The notes under the pieces were generated by a model, which ran no database searches, was not told the DNA's origin, and saw nothing but the letters and a program-made list of their open reading frames with translations. The translations under genes and the position numbers were made by a program. DNA of 60,000 nt from Polytrichum commune (Eukaryota > Streptophyta > Polytrichopsida > Polytrichales > Polytrichaceae): positions 29,962,144 to 30,022,143 of the forward strand of contig OX485809.1 in assembly GCA_950295325.1 (NCBI GenBank), given 5' to 3'. Shown here in pieces: positions 35,554 to 46,484 of the stretch; the first letter of the stretch is position 1, and each line of letters opens with the position of its first letter.

Positions 35554-35950
35554 TTGCTTGTTGCGACTTCGTCAATAACAAGTCTTAGTTAGAGCAAGTC
35601 TTTATCTTTCTAGGACAGTAAGGACAACCCTTGTGATCGCGTCACTACCCATCACCGTACCCAGCCCTCTACATCTGACTATGAAACAGGAATGTGCCTT
35701 GGGACGAGGGGCTCATACAGTCTTGTTGCCAGGTTGAAAAAGGTGGTAGTCGTTGCAATACAGACCTGGGCCAACCGTTGCAGAAATCTGCAAACAAAAA
35801 CGCAACAATTCTGAAACCATAAATTAGAATGCGCCAGATCATTAATATTCTACCACTCCATCAAAGCGAATCGTGACCAGCCATAGGATAGATTTCTACA
35901 CATACAACCAAAAAAACGATGTAGGTACACAGCTATAGCAACCACGAACA

Positions 35951-36023
35951 CGCGCCAGGTAGGGGTCGAACCTACGACTTTCTGCTTAGGAAACAGACGC
36001 TCTATCCACTGAGCTACAGGCGC
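35951..36023 (-). tRNA. tRNA-Arg (anticodon CCT), copy 2
   Basis: Same sequence and folding as copy 1, exactly 549 bases further along, on the same strand, in the same order relative to a tRNA-Val. Confidence 0.97.
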
Positions 36024-36031
36024 AAAGATGG

Positions 36032-36105
36032 TGTCTGATCCCGGGTTCGAACCGGGGACCTCTAGTGTGTGAGACTAGCGTGATGACCGGCTACACCAAC
36101 CAGAC
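36032..36105 (-). tRNA. tRNA-Val (anticodon CAC), copy 2
   Basis: Same cloverleaf as copy 1; the only differences I see are in the D loop (GCCGGTCAT in place of GTTGGTCAT). It is 8 bases from Arg copy 2. Confidence 0.97.
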
Positions 36106-36584
36106 TTGCTTGTTTCGTGTGATACCTTCTGTAACAATCTGTAACAAGCTTTCGTACAAAAGTTTCAGGAGTATTACCAGGTAGCAGCACTATGCTGTGA
36201 ACATGAAATTCTCACTTCATCATTCAACATTCCTGCCTTCAGCGTGGTACATCTCAACAAGCCGAAATCTATACATGGACCAAAGATTCATCTGTTTGAT
36301 TCTGTGTCAATCTCCAGTACAGCAATTATCACTGTCCAAGCAGTCAAAAATTTCCCAAGTGCTTATCAATGCTGAGGTATACATACTGATCAAGTGGCTT
36401 GGTTTCTCCTGACTAAATGCAATGTTCAAGCTCCTCCTCCTCCTCCAATGTCTACCTCGGAGTCATTTCTATTCTTGCCCGGGCTTGCTCTGTTCATGCC
36501 TTTGAAGGTGGCAGTCTTTAAAACGATTTCTCAATCCTTTTCAGCTTCTGCATCCAACCTGTAGATAGATGTTGTTCTCCCCGG
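36106..36584. other. 3' flank of the 173-aa gene
   Basis: Presumed 3' untranslated region of the minus-strand gene ending at 36585, plus spacer to the tRNA pair. A CTC triplet run lies at 36432. Nothing else seen. Confidence 0.4.
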
Positions 36585-38137
36585 CTATGACTTCATGGTT
36601 GATGATTTTGAAGACTGTCCATCTGCCTCTTTTTGAACCCTTTGAGAAGTTGCCTCCCGAGTGTTATTTGTCATGACCTCAGCAACACCCTCTTGGTATC
36701 CCTCCACAAAGCTTTTGAGCGCATCACGGTAAGCCGTAGCACGTGTCATGTAGATACGCTGCAGAGCAGGCTTTATGTGCTCTGCACCTGCCCTTGCTGC
36801 CAAAGCTGCACAGCAGTAAGGAGAAAATAACAACAGGTCTGATTGGTTTCATTCTTTGCATTTGAAATAACCGAACTTCCCTCAAACAAAACGGGTAGTA
36901 TGGATGAAGCCTAAAAGATTCACAGCTTCTGAAATCAAAGCCATGGTATAGCACAGCTAGTATTGGCGTTGCAGAACCAAACATATGTATACATTCAACT
37001 GTTGGCCACTCACTGCTCTAATGGTTCAAGCGCTCTAAAATCCCAAACCATCACCTTCCCTCAAAAAAATGTCTACTCTGGGTGAAGCCTAAAGACTAAC
37101 ATCTTCAAAAGATAAAGCACAGCTAGCAATGGTGGTCAAGTGCAATGGTCATGGATTTATCTTCAACATTTCAGACTGGTATACACTGGTGTTGCAAAAC
37201 CACAAAAAAAAACATGCACACATTCAACTGTTGGCCACTCACAGGTCTAATGGTTCAAGTGCTCTAAAACCCTGAAACTCTAAACTGCTGGCATACAGAA
37301 GAGTCGACTCACCAAGTTCCTCTACTGAAGAGGGCTCGGCAGCATCCTTCTTGGCAACAGACTCTAGATCGTCTTCTTCATCAAGGCCTGCTTTCTTCCA
37401 ATCCTCCTTAGTCAATCCTTCTCTCGTGAAGCTTTTCGCATGGAGACTGAATGCCGTCCTCAGTATCTGCAGAATTGTTACACGTGTTAGTAACCGTTGT
37501 AATGAAGTCAAATTTCCCAATGAATAATTTCGCAACAACTCTAAAACGACACACTCATCATCTGTCCCCATAAGTTAGTCACTTCCATCAGATGCTATTG
37601 TCAATAGCAAAGATAGGTACTCACAATTGTACTTATCAAATATCAATCAAATCCTTGCGGGTGAAGTTAACAAGGTTGCACTGTCAGGTCAGAGTCCAAC
37701 CACAACCGTATCCAAGAAACCCTAAATCAAGGCACTGCGATAATATGTCTTTTGACACCTTTCTGTGCGTGATCCAATGACAACTTACAAAGCACCCTTC
37801 CTGTTACTACCACACGAGTCGTCAAGATTCTCGTCAATAATCTCTCCATCTAATTAGCCATACTCGGTACAGATGTCGGCATCCTTTAACAAGGATAAGG
37901 GTTGTACCCTTCAAAGTGACAAACGAACTGAAAAGACAGATAGTACTACCAAATGGAGCCCCAGATTTGCTGTGAGTATTGTCAACCTACCTGCAAATGG
38001 TCTTTAAGTGCAAGCTTCCTGGGTTTGGGCTTGGACTGGAAAGAAGGGGGGTTAGGCAATGATGAGGGGAATGCGATTTCCTTCAAGTCGTGTTTCACAT
38101 AGTTCTTGATATTTCGCCATGCCACCCTGACCTTCAT
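36585..38137 (-). CDS. Conserved small protein of unknown function, 3 exons, 173 aa
   Basis: Exons 38137-37991, 37466-37313 and 36805-36585 join in phase (HLQ|ILRTAF, EEL|ALAARA) with GT-AG borders, 522 bases. The text is clearly that of a real protein: MKVRVAWRNIKNYVKHDLKE, FPSSLPNPP, then REGLTKEDWKKAGLDEEDDL, and a conserved-looking helical block KPALQRIYMTRATAYRDALK followed by SFVEGYQEGV. It is basic at the N terminus, acidic in the middle and helical near the C terminus, and has no membrane segment. I believe it belongs to a plant-wide family of about 150-175 residue uncharacterised, possibly organellar proteins, but I cannot name it or its activity. The ATG at 38137 is chosen because AWRNIKNYVK lies in its frame; the ATG at 38120 is in another frame. 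tRNA pairs flank it on both sides. Confidence 0.85.
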
Positions 38138-38705
38138 CCCTCCTCTTAGGGTTCCCAAGGATCACCTCAGCTTGCAAACCATGTACACAGAAACAGGACC
38201 AACAATTCACTCCGTAAGATTTTGGAGTGGAATTCCAAATCCACGTCCTCCGCCTCTCCTCTGCTCTCCAACACCACATTCATTCATTCATAAACAACTA
38301 ATTTCATCTTCAGCCCCTAAATCAAACACAGACTGACTCTCCCCAAGCTCTTTCTCGACCTTCTCTTAAGTTGCATCATTCTTCGGCTCTAAGTTATCAT
38401 CCCCCTTCTTTACCTAACCAGCTTCCAGCTCCTTCCCTCTTTTCAAAGATCCTCCTCTATTCTACAAATCACATCAAGGTTCTCTTCGAATTTGCAGGGT
38501 TCTTTACTGCAACCTCAGGAGCTCTACAACCTGGCAACAAGACTGTATGGACCCTCTACCAAACCAGATCCTGTTCATAATCAGAGGTAGAAGGTTATGT
38601 ACGGTGATGGGTAGTGACGCGGTCACAGGGATTGTCCTAGCTGCCTTAGAAAAGTACAGATTTCTTCTATTGAAATGTCTTCATTCACAATTATCCATCA
38701 ATCAA

Positions 38706-38779
38706 GTCTGGTTGGTGTAGTTGGTCATCACGCTAGTCTCACACACTAGAGGTCCCCGGTTCGAACCCGGGATCAGACA
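38706..38779 (+). tRNA. tRNA-Val (anticodon CAC), copy 3
   Basis: Plus-strand copy with the same acceptor, anticodon loop CTCACAC and T arm as copy 1, including the GTTGGTCAT D loop. Confidence 0.97.
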
Positions 38780-38784
38780 CCTTT

Positions 38785-38857
38785 GCGCCTGTAGCTCAGT
38801 GGATAGAGCGTCTGTTTCCTAAGCAGAAAGTCGTAGGTTCGACCCCTACCTGGCGCG
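38785..38857 (+). tRNA. tRNA-Arg (anticodon CCT), copy 3
   Basis: Plus-strand copy, 5 bases after tRNA-Val copy 3, followed by a pol III-type T run (TTCTTTCTTTTTT). Confidence 0.97.
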
Positions 38858-39110
38858 TTCTTTCTTTTTTGTTTGCAGAAATAGGAAGTATGTTGTATAC
38901 TTCGAAGAGTAGTCACGAATAGTCACGTCCTTACTTATATTGTCTTTCCACTATTGGCTCGTCCATTGTCATCTTGGAGTTGCTCGTGCTCCCATTTTTT
39001 CTACCTGGCGCGTTTTTAACCCACTCGTTGTTTCTTTTTTGTTTGCAGAAATAGGAGGTATGTTGTATACTTCGAAGAGTAATAAGGTCCTTACTTATGT
39101 TGGCGCACCA
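38846..39110 (+). repeat. Duplicated tail of tRNA-Arg copy 3 with its trailer
   Basis: CTACCTGGCGCG (the last bases of the tRNA) and the following TTTCTTTTTTGTTTGCAGAA, ATAGGARGTATGTTGTATAC, TTCGAAGAGTA and GTCCTTACTTAT recur at 39001-39100. The second copy carries only about 12 bases of the tRNA, so it is a truncated duplicate. Confidence 0.85.
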
Positions 39111-39214
39111 CTTTTCCTTACTCCTTCCTCATCATCTTAGCGTTCGTGGCATTCATGGACGCATGTTCTTGCTCTTTCATTAGATAATCCTTCCTTACCT
39201 ACTCCGATTGTTGT

Positions 39215-39700
39215 TGTTTTTTTCAGCGATGGCGTTGTTACCACCTCCTTACGCATCCTTCCTCAATCGTTTGTTTTTCAGTGATGGCGTTGTTACCACC
39301 TCCTTGCATATCCTCCCTCAATCATTTTTTTTTGGTGACGGCATTGTTACCACCTCCTTGCGAATCCTCCTTCAACTTTTTCTTTTTCTTTTTCTTTTTC
39401 CAGTGATAGCAATGTTACCACCTCCTTGCATTGTCCTTCCTCAATCTTTGTTTATTTCTTCAATAAGGCGTTGTTACCACCTCCTTGCGTTGTCCTCCCT
39501 CAATCGTTGTTTTTTTCTTCAGCGATGGCATTGTTACCACCTCCTTGCATTGTCCTCCCTCAGTCGTTGTTGTCTTGGCATTGATGGCAAAGGATCATCG
39601 TTCGTGGACGCCACTAATCCTCCCTCAGTCATTTTTGTCTTGGCATTGATGGCAAAGGATCATTGTTCGTGGACGCCACTAATCCTCCCTCTGCCTCTTA
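39215..39700 (+). repeat. Minisatellite arrays (about 60-bp and about 65-bp units)
   Basis: From 39215 to about 39570, six or seven copies of a unit with GATGGCGTTGTTACCACCTC, CTTGCRTTGTCCTCCCTCAA and a T-rich link. From about 39565 to 39690, two copies of a second unit with TTGTCTTGGCATTGATGGCA, AAGGATCATCGTTCGTGGAC and GCCACTAATCCTCCCTC. A 197-codon plus ORF runs across both arrays but is only repeated low-complexity sequence. Confidence 0.9.
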
Positions 39701-39989
39701 GATCCTCGTATCCTTTACATGTTGGCATTGTACGACTTGCTTGCTCATCAATTTCGTCTTCCTCCTTCTCAAATTTGTGGTTATCGCCTCTGATTGTTTA
39801 GTTTGTTGCCTCTAATGTTAAGGTTTTTGCTCCGAATTGTCTTAGTGTTGATCGCTCCTCATGTTGATCCTAGTAATTTTCATGTTATTTTTTTGTTGCC
39901 GTCATAGTCGTCATCATCTTCTTTGTGCTCATCGTAGTGGTCCTCCACCTGTTTACCTCCTTTGTTCCTTGCCTATTTGCTTCCCTTGT

Positions 39990-40200
39990 CATCACTCCTT
40001 ACATGTTAGTTGCCACTATCATTGTTTTTTACAAGTTCGCTACCACCGTTGTCATTCCTAACTTGTTCGATACCACCATCGTCACTCCTTACCTGTTTGA
40101 TGCCACTGCCATCACTCCTTACCTATTCGATGCCACCACCATTATTCCTTACCTAGTGGATCCTCAAAGAATCCTCCAATGGTCGTCATTCCTTACCTAC
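39990..40200 (+). repeat. Short-unit minisatellite
   Basis: About six diverged copies of a 30-36 base unit, roughly ATCACTCCTTACCTGTTCGA then TGCCACCACC, with CTCCTTACATGTT variants continuing to about 40270. Confidence 0.8.
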
Positions 40201-40381
40201 TGAAATCTCAAATGGTCGTTGGATGTTGTTGCCTCCTTATATGTTAGCTTTGCCTCCTTACATGTTTGCCTCACTACTCACCTAATTCACATGACCATGG
40301 CCATAATCAACATCTCCATAGCCCACTGAGAGGCCACCATTTCACACATGTACGACCAAAGCATAAAAGATGAGATCTTTT

Positions 40382-40793
40382 CACGGGTAGATCACTCCAT
40401 TGTCAAGTTGAACACCACGTGCGGCCAAAAAAAAATCTTCTTTTGGTAAGTTGCACCACCAAAATGGGTCAAAATTTTATCAAATTTTTTTCATGAATAG
40501 ATATACACAGTACCTATGACATAGTTAAAAGTGGTAACTAAATTTGATGATTTTTTTTTTTTCATAAAACATACCATTTCTAACTAGAATGACACAGAAT
40601 TGAACTAAAACAATTACTAAAAAAAATAAAGATGACTAAAATTTTCAAAAAAGTATACAAAATATACTATCAATGGTTATGTATATGTAGAAAAAATATC
40701 ATAAATTTTAAAATTATATATGGCATGTAATATAGGGGTAGCAAACTTTGTCCGCATATGGTGTCAACTTGACAATGAAGTGACCTCCCCGTG
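40382..40793. mobile_element. CACGGG-family non-autonomous element, copy 1, 412 bp
   Basis: GATCTTTT at 40374-40381 and 40794-40801 is an exact 8-bp direct duplication. The ends are inverted repeats of about 43 bases: CACGGGTAGATCACTCCATT at the left and CACGGGGAGGTCACTTCATT from the right, both going on to TGTCAAGTTGA and then ACCA..TGCGG. An 8-bp target duplication suggests the hAT superfamily although the terminal CACGGG is unusual for it. The interior is AT-rich and non-coding. Confidence 0.92.
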
Positions 40794-40801
40794 GATCTTT
40801 T

Positions 40802-42149
40802 GGGATCTAGTGGCGGTGCAATGTCATATTATTCAAATGTATGGGTAAGTGTTGTAGCAAAAACTTGAAATTTGTTGTGATCTTGTTGATCTTGCATTTC
40901 AATTTTCTTCGTCCTTCTCATTTTTGGCTTTGGTAATCGGGTTGCTAATTTCCAATGCTCTCTTATTATGCTTTGTAGGTGGGAGTGTTTTTCTTTGTAT
41001 TCTTGATAGTATGAACCTTGTACTTTGTTTCTTAACCATTGCCATAGATTATAGATGTTGTTGGCCATGTGTTGGAGCCTTAAGCTTGTATAGTGGAAAC
41101 CCACATGTGTATAGGCAAGAGCTACACTTGCATGCATTTTTACACTTGGCAGATTTTGTCATTGTTTTCTTGGCGCCTCATGCATTGTCTTTCAATTTTA
41201 TGTTTCTAAGGTGTTGTTCAACACTCAAGTGCCAATAACCTTTGCTAGTGTGCTTTGTTAATTATTGAAACCCTTTTTCATGTGTTGTTTCAGTGGTGGA
41301 AACCTTTGGTGGTGTGATCCAAGTGATGCTATAGGCATTTTTGGTAAATTCCTTGTGAGCCCATATCCTTGCTTGCCTTCTTTTGTCTTGTTCATTTCTC
41401 CAAAATCCTAGCTTGTTTTTGTGTGGAGATTTGGTGTCGTTTTTTATGATTGTCACATGCCTTGACTAAAGCCGTAGCCATAGCCATGGCTCCGCCTTTA
41501 ACCAACCTCAAGGGTTTTAAATTTCGTAGATTATTCTCTAGAATAGACCAAAAAGCCGCTAGCATTAGCCAAGTGTTTCCCTCTTAAATTCTTGTCACAT
41601 CCATCCTCAAGGGTAGTGAACAACCAAAAACTTCTATTGTTAAGAGTAGTGCCTATAAAAAGATCTCATGATAAAAATTGCCAATTCCAACTCCTTTTCT
41701 TTTTTCTTTTTAAAAAAAAAAATTTAACCCTTCGACAAAGTTTGTTTACAAGGAAGATGAAATAACCAAAGTGACTTGCAACATGTGTTTCAAGATTTGT
41801 TGGAAGTCATTAGTGTTACTAGCCAAGAGTGACAATTTGTAAAAACACCAAGGGAGGAAGACAACTAAGAGATTGGGTCACATGGTAGCAATCGGAGCGA
41901 AGAAGATGAATCACAACTCTACCCCTAAGCAAAATGGGAGATTCTTTGTTGCCATTCCCACGAATAGTATTTGAACCTAAGTGGGTGAGTCCACAATGAG
42001 AGATAGGAAGAAATAGATACAATTTATCTCCCTTCTTCGTTTGTAGATTCGAGGGAGATCTACCATAAACTACGAGAAAATGCATGTGTTGTTTGAAACT
42101 TTGATATGAAAGAACAATCCACGCCATCATTGGAATGACAACAATAAGT
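40802..42149. other. Spacer, no gene recognised
   Basis: A 102-codon minus ORF (40829-41137, with QGSYYQEYKEKHSHLQSIIR) and a 64-codon minus ORF (41262-41456) look partly protein-like but match nothing I know; they may be transposon debris. Confidence 0.4.
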
Positions 42150-44560
42150 GGAAGACGATAGAAATCATAGAGCGTGTGGTCTTGAATAAAACAAAAGAGG
42201 TCGTGTGAATGGCCAACCTCTTTAGCTTGTCTTATGATGAGGAGACTTTAATAGATTATCAATCATGAATCAATGTCTAAGGTTACATATTGAAATTTTC
42301 CTCACATTAAAGAGAGTTGTTGAGGGTGGGACAATAGATAATATTGTTGCTCATGTATATGGAGGTCTATCCAATCAAAGGATTAGGTAAGGACCAATTA
42401 CATTTGGGGCAGATGGAGTTTCTACTTTTTGAATGTGCATAATCCAATGTTATTGTGCAACTTATCAACAATCATGCACCTTCATGTTGGATGTCCATTA
42501 CATGGCACACCACACCGATCCTACAATAAAAACCTTCTCCAACTTTGAGGTGGTGAAACACATGGTGTCGTGTAAATAGCAATCGTGTGTCACTACAGCT
42601 CGAGTACCAACCACCACTAACAAATACAACTAAAATATGGCGAAAGCACACATAAAAAACTCACCTCCACAGAGAAGGAAGAGAATCAAACCCTTGTAAG
42701 AGTTCTAAATCTCTCTTCAAATGCACACAATGAGTCAAGTTATCTCTCACTCCACCACGGGAGAATCCAAGAGTGTAAGTAGGGGGAGAAGAACTTAAAA
42801 TTTATTGCAAAAACATGCAATCTTCACCTCACACAAGCTCTCTCCATACACTCACTCACAAAGCTTGACTTGGCAAGAATACCAAGCCAAGGAGGAGGCT
42901 CCTCACTTAGGAGCATCTCTCCAACTTCTAAGATTCATCCATCCAAATCTAAATGGATGAAATCCCACGGATAAGGTGCGGCCACCGACGCCGCATACCG
43001 TGACAATGAAGACTATTTTGACATTGCTATATTTGTGTTTCAACTCCTTCACCAAATGTACCATATAGTTCCAGAAGTTTACAACTTGTTTAGAATTAAA
43101 AAGTAACAATATATTTATGAACATTAAGATTTGTTGGATATCTATGTTTAGGCATGCAAAAAGGGTGCTTGAAGAATATAAACCTTTGGTGACAAAGCTG
43201 GCAGTGGACACCCCAAAGGAGTTAGCAACAAAATAAACATTTTTGTGCTCCTAAAAAATGCTCACTCTGCCCTAATTGATGCACATGTTGCACTCTTTGA
43301 ATTCCTTCATTAAGTTTGCACAAAGACTAACAAGTAACACTGTGGATTCTATTTTTATAGAAAAGATTTCTCATGGTGATTTATATCACTTATATGTAGA
43401 TCTAGCCTTTGATTTCTATGTAGTGAAGTTCAACACCTTGAGATTCTTGGCGGATGGCACATCCATGGTAATTGGGCAAGATTGGTTGTCCTTCTACAAA
43501 CATGAGGAGAACAACATGGTTTTTAAGATTGCAGGTGTCTTCCATATGGTTGTGATGAAATTAATGGTCTTCCCAAGATAGTGGAAAGAAATCTACAAGA
43601 CTGACCATGATGTCATCCTTGGCGCGGTGCAATGTCAGCTGTAACAAAACTCTAATTCCTTGTTGGAAGTATCTCTGGCATGAACCACCCAACCACGAGG
43701 TAAGATAAAAAAAATACCCTTACTCTTGCGCAAGAGCCCTTTATATACCTCCCCACCATGCCCGGTTGTCTTAAGTTTAATTGAAGTAAAAGCAAGTTCA
43801 TTTATAATGAACTCTATGCTTTTACTTTAAACTCATTGTAGACTACCGTTATCTTAGTTTTGGTCCAACATGTACCAATAGTGGCCCATGTTACAATAGC
43901 TAACCAATGTAGTGAAACACCTTGTAGAGTTGTTAAAAATATGATTCCCACACCAAATTGTGATATGTACCATGGGCATATACTAGCCCAAGTATTGATT
44001 GATCAATACATTTGATCAATCATATTATGGGCATATTGTGACATTGAAATCATTTAATGGGACAACAAAGAAATCGTGGATACATGCGGATGTCGAGACC
44101 AAGGATGTTGGTGAGTGGGTGCCTCTGCCCTTTGACATCTGCAATCTTGAGCTCCAAAGCCTTCTCTTCTAAATCACCATGATATTGAATGCTCAAGTTG
44201 CCATGTCCTTGCCCATGACCGAGATTCCGATGTCATGGTTTTGGCACATGCTTTCTAACAATGCCCTCATTTAAGCAAAGCTCTCCAAGTTCATGAAAGT
44301 TGCTAAGATTGCTCACAACTAAGTGTTGGGTAGTGTGAAAATTAAGAGAACATTCAACTCCTTGTCATTTTTGAAGAGCAAATTGAGGAACCGGCTCACT
44401 ACCCACAAAGACTTGGTGGTTCGCATGTTTGCGCAAAACTTTTACACCTTGAACACATTCCTTACCAAGTAGCAATACAAAATTGGAAAGTTTAGAAGGT
44501 TCGCTCTAGAAGGGAGGAATAGATGAACGCTGATGGATGTGGCTATAAATAGTTCCAAAT
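42150..44560 (+). pseudogene. Decayed hAT-type transposase-like gene (DUF4371/hAT dimerisation class)
   Basis: Read in three plus frames, the text follows plant hAT-derived proteins in order: MANLFSLSYDEETLIDYQS (42208), RVVEGGTIDNIVAHVYGG (near 42310), FGADGVS (near 42405), LDVHYMAHHTD (near 42490), then after an interruption KICWISMFRHAKRVLEEYK (near 43130), MLHSLNSFIKFAQR and GDLYHLYVD (43280-43400), and finally the C-terminal dimerisation block FLKSKLRNRLTTHKDLVVRM followed by FAQNFYTL (near 44370-44450). Frameshifts and stops are frequent, so it is dead. About 420 bases (42576-42995) do not fit the protein and are probably a later insertion. Confidence 0.75.
42576..42995. other. Insertion inside the hAT pseudogene, nature unknown
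   Basis: Protein similarity stops near 42575 and resumes near 43000. The stretch between has no protein text, starts near TGTAAATAG and ends near CCGTGACA. TG...CA ends would suit a solo LTR or TRIM element, but I find no clear target duplication. Confidence 0.35.
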
Positions 44561-45604
44561 ATAGTGGTAGTGGGTAATATGCACATGCTAGGGGCAGCTA
44601 GCAACAACTAAGTAGTGGCTTGGGAAATTAAGGACTAAAGTTGCAGTTCTAGTTCTATGAGAGGTACATAATGTACTGAACATGCATTCAATTTTTGGAA
44701 CTTGATGAGGCAGGGCATGAATTTACACCTCAAGACTCTAAGTGTCAAACTTTGAATTGTGTGTGGTATGCTTGAGGGTGCAGGTCCTAAATGATTGTTT
44801 GTGTAAAATGTATAGGCTATATTTGGATGGAGTGTTGGTGGGGCCCGATCCTCATTGCATGTCATGTGCATAGTTTACTAATTTTGTTTCGATGGTGGAT
44901 GAGTTGTGCTAATGTGTGGTTTTGCAAGCCATTCCATGCTACAATGGGCAACATCGAAAGAATGGGGTTCAGTTCCCCCATAGAACAATTGATTTTATAC
45001 ACCAATTCTTAAATGCATTCAATTTTTGAAGCACCTTGGATTGTGTTAGTCACATTTACTTCAACAATTTAGGAAGTTGTGGCCACATGTTAGCTCCACA
45101 TTGCCAAAACATATCCACATACACTTGACACAAAAAATTATGTCTAGCTATATATGTATATCTTGTAGGACTCCTTGTTGCATTTGCCATATACTAAGTC
45201 ATCCAATATCATTAGTCGGATTTCCTTCAACCTCATTCAAAGTGCCTCAAAAACTAGTCAATGAATGGGCCAAGAGCCAATGAATAGACCCATTTTACTT
45301 CATTATCGACCTAAAGTGGGAGATAGTTTATGGCCTTTGTGATGAACTCCAAAGTGCTCAATCGTTAAAGTTTTAATCATCATTTTCGGCCATGTCTATA
45401 CATGTACATTTCAATTTTTAGATATTCTATACATGTACATTCTAAATTTAACATGTTCTATACACATATATATTTTATGAACTAGAGTAGAACTAAAGAA
45501 GAGGATGGTTTGGATATGGGTAGAGTATGGGTTGGGTTAGCTTCAAATTCAGTGTGCATGCAAGACAAAAAGGAAAAATCACCACTTGTGGTTAGTTTCC
45601 CATA
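44561..45604. other. Spacer, nothing recognised
   Basis: Short ORFs only. Possibly the 3' part of the decayed hAT element, but no terminal repeat was found to close it. Confidence 0.4.
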
Positions 45605-46250
45605 ATGACTCCCAAGTAGGTTAGTCACTGCAACACTTGGGTGCTTGACAATGGAAGGTGGTTATGTGCACACATATAAAGGAGCAACCTTCTTCAAGAG
45701 GACTTTTCCTTTGCACTACATCAGTTATCTTATTTAGTGTCACATGGGTAATAGAGTCACCTACCCATATTTTGGCATGAGCATGTTCAAGAGTGTTATG
45801 AGGTGCATGCCTATGTTACATAATGGTTTACAAGTTGATTGAAGTGTACAAAAATGACACTTGCCATTACTATCCTCAAGAACATCTTCCTTTTGCATAC
45901 TAAAATGTAAAGACATGACACTTGCCATTGGTACGCTCAGAAATATCTTCCCCTTGCATACTAAAACGCAAGACTCTCATCTAACATATCCCGATGTGCA
46001 ACTCTAAATGTCATAATGTATATATTTTTCACTTAAAGAAATTACTTGTGTTGATGAATGGAATAACATTGGCAATTAGTTAGCGTGACACTTTGAGACC
46101 TCTAGGTATCTAGTTTAGGCCCTTTGCAAATAGTGTAGTGCAATCAACTTTGCACTTGAGCCATGTGATTGGAGAATACTTCACTTTTGTCATGATATAG
46201 ATCCCATCATGTTTGTTCCTTATGTTGAATATCTTTGTTATGTGAGAGTG
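45605..46250 (+). repeat. Dispersed repeat, second copy of the 33890-34350 family
   Basis: Shares, in order, AAGTAGGTTAGTC, GCAACA, AACCTTCTTCAA, and later CTTTGCACTTGAGCCATGTG and ATACTTCACTTTTGTCATGA with the downstream flank of the oxidoreductase gene. A second internal duplication here concerns ACATGACACTTGCCATT (45860 and 45915) with CTTGCATACTAAAA. Family unknown. Confidence 0.65.
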
Positions 46251-46484
46251 GTACTACATGGAACATTGTATATAGTACCACTTACTATTTGAAATTATAC
46301 AATGTTATAACTATGTCATGTATATCTCATCTTTTGCCAACAAAATTCAAATTGGTTATTTGAACATTATAGAAAATGACCTACTTTACTTGGCAAATAA
46401 GAACATCAATAATAAACATATATAGCATTATGTAACTCCAAATAGTAAGTGACACTAAACACCATATTTAATGTAGTGCTAACG
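46248..46484. mobile_element. MITE with about 65-bp inverted ends
   Basis: Left arm GTGGTACTACATGG...CACTTACTATTTGAAATTA and, from the right, GTTAGCACTACATTA...CACTTACTATTTGGAGTTA are inverted copies. Loop about 100 bases, non-coding. No certain target duplication. Confidence 0.65.

Larger units (their letters stand above)
35402..35770 (-). repeat. Inverted duplication arm A (tRNA pair plus flank)
   Basis: The tRNA pair and about 200 bases beyond it (blocks GCGTCACTACCCATCACCGTAC, CATACAGTCTTGTTGCCAGG) match, in inverted orientation, 38505-38857. The two arms flank the 173-aa gene. Similarity outside the tRNAs is broken by small gaps, so the duplication is not fresh. Confidence 0.85.
38505..38857 (+). 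repeat. Inverted duplication arm B
   Basis: Reverse-complement partner of 35402-35770, with tRNA-Val then tRNA-Arg on the plus strand and the flank blocks CCTGGCAACAAGACTGTATG and GTACGGTGATGGGTAGTGACGC upstream. Confidence 0.85.

Noticed and set aside
39208-39801. 197-codon plus-strand ORF rich in Pro, Leu and Phe
   Set aside because: It runs through minisatellite arrays; the protein is only the translated repeat unit and has no conserved domain.
39215-40200. Possible CRISPR-like array
   Set aside because: Repeat units adjoin without unique spacers, and the genome is eukaryotic; this is a minisatellite.
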